DNA from: Morchella semilibera
Taxonomy: Eukaryota > Ascomycota > Pezizomycetes > Pezizales > Morchellaceae
Direction: 5' to 3'
NCBI GenBank assembly: GCA_009192285.1
Contig: WBVU01000012.1
Coordinates: forward strand, 1,949,726 to 2,013,725
DNA: 64,000 bases
The stretch's first letter is position 1, and every line of letters starts with the position of its first letter. A program made the position numbers and the translations under genes. The notes beneath the pieces were generated by a model. That model did no database searches, was not told the origin of the DNA, and saw only the letters and a list, made by a program, of their open reading frames with translations. Shown here in pieces: positions 59,137 to 64,000 of the stretch.

Positions 59137-59250
59137 TACAGCTATGGGTGAAATTATTATAGAAACAGGGGTCTAAAAACAGGATTTAGATCGCGGGCAG
59201 ACAAATAAGACCTTTCTCATGCTTCTACGATAATCTTACCCAAAGCTGTA
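59137..59250. mobile_element. MITE of the TACAGCGATGGGGAAA family, diverged copy 4
   Basis: The ends are TACAGCTATGGGTGAAATTA and TAATCTTACCCAAAGCTGTA. The interior AACAGGGGTCTAAAAACAGG is shared with copy 1, and the rest is diverged. Bounded by TA. Confidence 0.65.
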
Positions 59251-59656
59251 AACGTGCCGGGGGTCGAAAATCTTTCTTATGCATTGTTAGCGCTCCCAAT
59301 GCGAGGAACAACTAACCCGGCCCATCAAATAAAATCTAGGGCCCAGCCTGGTCTGCCCACAAAATAGCCCGGGGCGCCCATCTCAACCCACGTCCCATTG
59401 ACGTCCTTGCCCCCATAGGGGCCAAAAGGCAGCATGGTTTTGAGAGTTAATAATTTGTTGTTTGTTGCCTTTCGCAACTGTGGCTAAAAGTCTCTATTTA
59501 CTGTCGTAGTATCTCAAGAGACCCTCACTGTTGGGATCTCAGATACACCTCTAAAAGCACCAAATCCAAAGCTATTAGGTCATAGGTGGTGCACGGGGAT
59601 TTAATGGCCATCAGCTAATAGCATTTTGTGGGGTCGGAGTACTCCCGCTCACCCTC

Positions 59657-59683
59657 TACAGGGATGGGAAAATTGTTGTAGAA
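59657..59683. mobile_element. Truncated MITE end (TACAGCGATGGGGAAA family)
   Basis: TACAGGGATGGGAAAATTGT and the following TGTAGAAG match the left end of the family, then sequence switches abruptly to the start of the 42-bp array. Confidence 0.5.
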
Positions 59684-62558
59684 GGATTTATAGGCTTTTT
59701 TGTGGTGTGGGGTTCGGGTTAGTTGGCACCAAACCGTAGTTTTAGGCGGCGATATATCCACTGACTGCCACGATGGTGTTGCTAATGCCTACGATACTCA
59801 AAGTTTGCCGTACAGGGAGAAGCAAATTTATCCAAATGTACTTTTTTCGCCGTACGAGTTAGTTAATAAATGGAGTAAAACATAAATTCAACCGTACAGC
59901 GCAATCATAGCCTTTGCATAAAATCATTTTCTACCGCACAGCAGCACTTCACAAATCCAAGCTTAATACAACCAACCGTACAGTTCCATCTCTAAATTTC
60001 CAAATCTACCCCAACCGTCATACAATCCAATTTCATAATACATTAAAATTCGTTCTCCATCGCTCAATGTTACTTTCATATTCACTACGGAGCACTACCT
60101 GTTATACAGTATCTCTTTACAATTCCGAAAATTAAGATTCTTCCTGTACAGCTGAAACAAGATATATCCAGAACTGCAAACATAATCATATACCATAAAG
60201 TACTATTTCTTCAATTCTCATCATGAATTGTACAGCATTAGATTACCATCTTTCTCTTTGGTCTCACTATCGCCCAGTACCAACTTTGGAGCCCCACTTT
60301 GTTAGTTTCGGTCACACAGCATACCCATCTCCTCTCTATGCCCATGCGCCCACAGCCAAAACTACGAGTTTCTCATGAACCAGCACATATCGGCCACAAG
60401 AGCTTGTCCTGCCATTCCCAATTAGTAGTGCTCCTGCAGTACGGTGCATTTCGGCATATGACTCAACTAGTTAATCTCCAGTACGATAGTAAAGACTAAG
60501 TTATAATATATTTTTAATATCGTACAGCGATACTTTTTCATCATTTATCTTTCATCTATGCTGTATAGCTCTTGTATCAGCTTCCTCTCTAGGTTTTGTT
60601 TATTGTCTAACCAAAGTTTTATTTCTGTTTTTAGAACATACTATCGTACGGGATATACTGCTTAATTTTTCATGCTCCTCTTGTACTGTACAACACAGTT
60701 TTTGGATTTTAGATAATAGTCATTCTGCCCCCTAGGACGTTTCCCGGCTATCAGCCCCAACTTAAATTATCGTATGGCACATTTCTGCATGTTTTCCCGA
60801 ATATATTTCTGCCGTATACCCCTTTTTCTCAGTGTGGAGACCTTATCTATATGTCTGTTAATCTTTGAATTCAATATCAACTTTTGATCTATCCCGCCGT
60901 ATGGAGCATAAAGCTCAATTTCTTTCTCTAATTTTGCTTGCTCTCAGCTTCACCCTCCTTATGACTTAGATGTACAATTTTGTCGCCCGATTGAAATTCT
61001 ATATTATTCACAACTTTGAGCCCTACTGCACGACAAATGTTTGCAAATACCTCCATCCGCTCTGTACCATTCAATATTATTTTTATACCTGTCTAATGGC
61101 ATTGATCAACCAGCCCATGTACCTCATTCAGCCTGCCTATCGTAAGGGTATCAATACCTCCAAACAAATCTCCCATTCTGCCGTACAATACTAATTCTAG
61201 CACTTGATCAACTTGTACCCCTGCCGTACGTGCATTATTTCCTCACAATCTCTCTCCTGATTTCCTATACGACGGGATCTTTTTATATAATCCAAGCCTC
61301 GCCCCTGCCGTACGTGTCATAGATCTCTATACTTCTTTTTCCTCTTTTTTATCCGATAACAACATTACATTTCTCAAGTCTAAACAATATCGTTTAACAT
61401 TAAATCTCTAAATCCTATCCCCTCTTATCTGTTGTACGACGTCATTTCCTCATATTTCAACACCCCTTACCTCTGCCACATAATGTGATTTCTTCAGATT
61501 ACCTTGGTCCTTATCCTCACCGTACGTGGCTCAAATCTCCATTCCCCTTTTATTTTTCTCTTATATGACGGTGTCCCTCACATTTCGTCAACCCTTCATA
61601 ATGCCGTACGAGCACCATTTCTTCAAATTCATTTCTAGTCTTTCACCTTATTACGCTATCTCCTCAATTTCCTCAACTCTCAACATTGTCGTACGAGCAT
61701 TATTCCTTCAGGTTCTCTCTTCTTCTTTCGCCTTACGACGCTATCTCTTCACGCTTCTTCAGGCCTCGATCATGTTACAGAGGTATTCTATTTCTAATCC
61801 TCTCCCCCTCTCTGTTGTACGGTGCAATTTTTCACATCTTACCAATTCTCATCAGCGTCGTACAGGCAGAATCTCTTTTATGTTTTTCCTTCTCTTTCAT
61901 CTTGCGACGCTTCCTCCTCACATTTCTCATTTCTCAACATTGTCGTACGGGCATTTTCCCTTCAGGTTCTCTCCTTGTCTTTCGCCTTACGACGACATCT
62001 CCTAACATTACCTCAAACCCCTACCACATCGTACGAGGATTTTATTTCTAATCCCTTCACCCCCTTCTCTGTTGTACGATCCAATCCTTCACAACTTGCC
62101 AACTCTCAACAATACCGTAGGAGTAGGATCTCTTTTATAATTTCTCCTCCACTTTCGTCTTACGACACTATCTTCTCACATTTCCTCAGACTTTCACAAT
62201 GCCGTACGAGTCTTATTTCTTTGAGTTCTTCCTCCCCCTTTCGCATTCCGACGCTATTTTCTCACCCTAATCTATCCCGTACAAGCATTATTTTTATAAA
62301 TTCCTACCTCCTCTTTCACCTTACGACGCTATCTACTCACATTTCTTCAACCCTCAATAATGCTGTACAGGTATTAAATTTCTAATCCTCTTCCTTCTAC
62401 TCTTCTGTACAATGCAATTTTTCGCATTTCCGCAAACCTCGTCCATGCCGCACGACTCAATCTCCTCAAATTTCCCCAATACTCATATCTGTCGTACGGG
62501 CGTTATTTTCTCAAGTCCCCCTCTACTGTTTTGCCTTACGGTATCATCTCCTCACATT

Positions 62559-62695
62559 CATCAGCAAGACTTCATTTGTCTCCTGATGTCTCCTGAGCCT
62601 CAGGAGACTCAAAAAATATCCAGGAGTCTCAGGAGACTCTCAGGAGACTTGGGAGACTGCTGGGAGACTCCAGTCACAAGTTGAGTTTGCTGATG
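62559..62695 (+). mobile_element. 137-bp MITE with CAGGAGACT repeats, copy 2
   Basis: The ends CATCAGCAAGACTTCATT and GTTTGCTGATG are inverted repeats, and the inside is tandem CTCAGGAGA variants. It sits inside the phased array. Removing its 137 bases restores the 42-bp spacing between the cores at 62536 and 62718. Confidence 0.75.
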
Positions 62696-63025
62696 TTATC
62701 CATTCTTTATTCATGTCATATGATGCTATTTCTCCACATCATTAAACCTGGCCCCTGCCGTGCAACCGTCATCTTACATATTTCCTTTCTTTCTGTTCTG
62801 CTGTACGACGCTTGCTCCCCAGATTCCCTTTTTCCCCCATTCTGCCGTACGATATGAGATTTTGCAAGATCCTTTTCACTGTTCTTCTTGTACGACACCT
62901 TTTTTCCTACTTAACCTTTCTTATACTTTGCCGTGCGATCTGGTTTTTTTTAGATCTGTACCCCATTCATCGCGTCGTATGGCACTGTTTACTTGAACTT
63001 TTTTTTTTTCGCGTATCATCGCCCG

Positions 63026-63111
63026 GCACCATTCTATCAAACTTGCGTATCGGGTGCAACCACCGGCCGGCACCACTCTATCAAACTTGCGCTTCGGGTG
63101 CAACCACAAGA
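63026..63111 (+). repeat. 44-bp tandem duplication ending the phased array
   Basis: CGGCACCATTCTATCAAACT then TGCGTATCGGGTGCAACCAC is followed by a second copy with two or three changes. Its GCAC cores (63026 and 63070) keep the array spacing, so these are the last two units, recently duplicated. Confidence 0.75.
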
Positions 63112-63195
63112 TTTATTTATTATTCAGAGAAAACAAAGATCTCTTAATTTTATTTACTACCTCCGCTATGACTAATTGCTCGGTACATATGCATA

Positions 63196-63904
63196 CTAAT
63201 CATCGACAGGAGTATCTTCCCGCGAAATAGCGATAATTTTGTCTACCATATCTTCAGGAAGCCACTGAAGCATGAGTGATTTATAGCTAATCTTAGCGAG
63301 GTTTTTACAGTCGACTAGGACCTGTGCATGTTGCGACACGGGGCAAATCCTGATCTCGTCCATTCGCGGGTACGGTCGAACTCCTTTGATCCGGGAACAG
63401 ATACCCACGCACTCAAGTAGGCGGCCAGTAATCTTTTTGTGTTCTAAATAAATCAATTTTTGAGTTAGACGAAGCTGGGTCTAGGACATGTGTGCGTGTG
63501 CGGCACTTACCAATGACTTTAATTATTTCCTGAGAGCTAGAGACCTGGCTCGAATGCCTATCGACGTCCTGCGGGTCGCTGTACATCAAGCACCTCATGA
63601 CAAACAAGAAATACCATTCGTCTTTAGGTGTGTTGACCTTAGCACCGGGTTGAAGAATCTTTTGTTCTGGTATGTTCAAATCAAACCCGAGCGCGACAGG
63701 GGGAGGAGCATGCTGAGACAGCACATAGCCAATCAGAAGAAATAGATTATGCTGGGGATTATTGAGTTGGACAAAACCAGCAGAGCGCCGAAAGTAACTG
63801 GCAATCATTCCTGCTGACCCTCCACGGGCATGATTGGCTGATTTTTTGTACCTCGCAAGAAAACTTGTCTTACCGGTCAGGTACTCTGATGGGAACTCTT
63901 CAAG
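63196..63904 (-). CDS. Unknown gene, 5' end cut off by the telomere
   Basis: On the minus strand, exon A (63904 down to 63511) is open from the edge of the telomeric repeats and reads LEEFPSEYLTGKTSFLARYK and onward, then VQLNNPQHNLFLLIGYVL and EWYFLFVMRCLMY. It ends at donor GTAAGTG. The 67-bp intron 63510-63444 ends TATTTAG. Exon B (63443 down to 63196) continues in phase with HKKITGRLLECVGIC and ends REDTPVDD and stop. At least 218 residues are encoded. An internal ATG at 63808 exists, but the open frame runs past it to the array, so the gene more likely lost its start. The family is not recognised; no catalytic motif is evident. Confidence 0.55.
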
Positions 63905-64000
63905 GTTAGTTAGGGTTAGTTAGGGTTAGTTAGGGTTAGTTAGGGTGTTAGTTAGGGTTAGTTAGGGTTAGTTAGGGTTAGTTAGGGTTAGTTAGGGTTA
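63905..64000 (+). repeat. Telomeric array of TTAGTTAGGG
   Basis: About nine and a half tandem copies of the 10-mer TTAGTTAGGG run to the window edge, with one variant (GGGTGTTAG near 63945-63951). The G-rich strand points outwards, as at a right chromosome end. The canonical ascomycete repeat is TTAGGG; here each TTAGGG is preceded by an extra TTAG. Confidence 0.85.

Larger units (their letters stand above)
59684..63111 (+). repeat. Subtelomeric 42-bp phased array with GTAC core
   Basis: A GTAC-centred core (typically YCGTACRR; variants TTAC, GCAC, ATAC, GTAT) recurs every 41-44 bases for more than 3 kb. Clear positions include 59810, 59852, 59894, 59936, 59978, 60104, 60146, 60230, 60481, 60522, 60563, 60646, 60688, 60772, 60814, 61183, 61226, 61310, 61434, 61606, 61691, 61817, 61860, 61945, 62031, 62074, 62204, 62365, 62407, 62494, 62803, 62847, 62890, 62933 and 62977. 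The intervening 30-odd bases are pyrimidine-rich and strongly diverged. The right half alternates CCGTACGAG and CTTACGACG cores. Register is weakest near 60.9-61.15 kb. The array ends in a 44-bp duplication (63026-63111). The long Ser/Phe/Leu-rich frames inside it are by-products of base composition. Confidence 0.85.

Noticed and set aside
61526-62385. Overlapping open frames of 121 to 187 codons, rich in Ser, Phe and Leu
   Set aside because: They occur in several frames at once because the pyrimidine-rich repeat lacks stop codons; there is no domain and no exon structure.
59684-63111. A CRISPR array in the regularly spaced region
   Set aside because: The conserved core is only 6-10 bp, spacers are not unique insertions but diverged versions of one pyrimidine-rich unit, and the host is eukaryotic. 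It is a degenerate minisatellite with conserved phase.

Overview
The window looks like a gene-poor, repeat-rich chromosome end of a filamentous ascomycete. Four things point there: short GT-AG introns (53 to 144 bp) in every recognisable gene; fungal-type protein families (a secreted BBE-like FAD oxidase, an UNC93-like MFS protein, a fungal tyrosinase relic); a Ty3/Gypsy chromovirus; and a TTAGGG-like telomeric array at the right edge. The very low gene density and the abundance of MITEs recall truffle-type Pezizomycetes genomes, but that placement is only inference.

Layout. 1-2 kb: nothing coding. 2.07-3.79 kb: intact 3-exon FAD-linked oxidoreductase. 3.9-4.8 kb: two terminal-inverted-repeat elements. 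7.82-9.75 kb: intact 9-exon UNC93-like transporter. 10-22.5 kb: no genes; several non-autonomous DNA transposons, including a pair of hAT-type elements with 8-bp target duplications. 22.5-24.57 kb: decayed retroelement sequence. 24.58-30.43 kb: a nearly full-length Ty3/Gypsy chromovirus with LTRs, 5-bp target duplication, gag, protease, RT, RNase H, integrase and chromodomain, inactivated by stops and frameshifts. 33.19-35.14 kb: intact 3-exon gene for a 603-aa protein with an F-box-like segment. 36.4-38.0 kb: decayed unknown coding sequence and a zinc-finger-like fragment. 39.1-41.0 kb: tyrosinase pseudogene on the minus strand. 41.4-57.3 kb: a mosaic of MITEs, dispersed repeats, a piggyBac transposase fragment and retroelement relics. 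57.47-58.06 kb: small 2-exon orphan gene. 59.7-63.1 kb: a very long, degenerate but strictly phased array with a GTAC-centred motif about every 42 bp. 63.2-63.9 kb: the 3' part of an unknown gene, cut off by the telomeric array at 63.905-64.0 kb.

How it fits together. The intact genes show no shared pathway and are scattered between repeats. The most interesting parts are the phased 42-bp subtelomeric array, the decanucleotide TTAGTTAGGG telomeric repeat that truncates a gene, and the chromovirus, whose primer-binding site is complementary to its own predicted transcript start (self-priming). Several MITE insertions can be dated relative to one another, because paralogous repeats preserve the empty sites.
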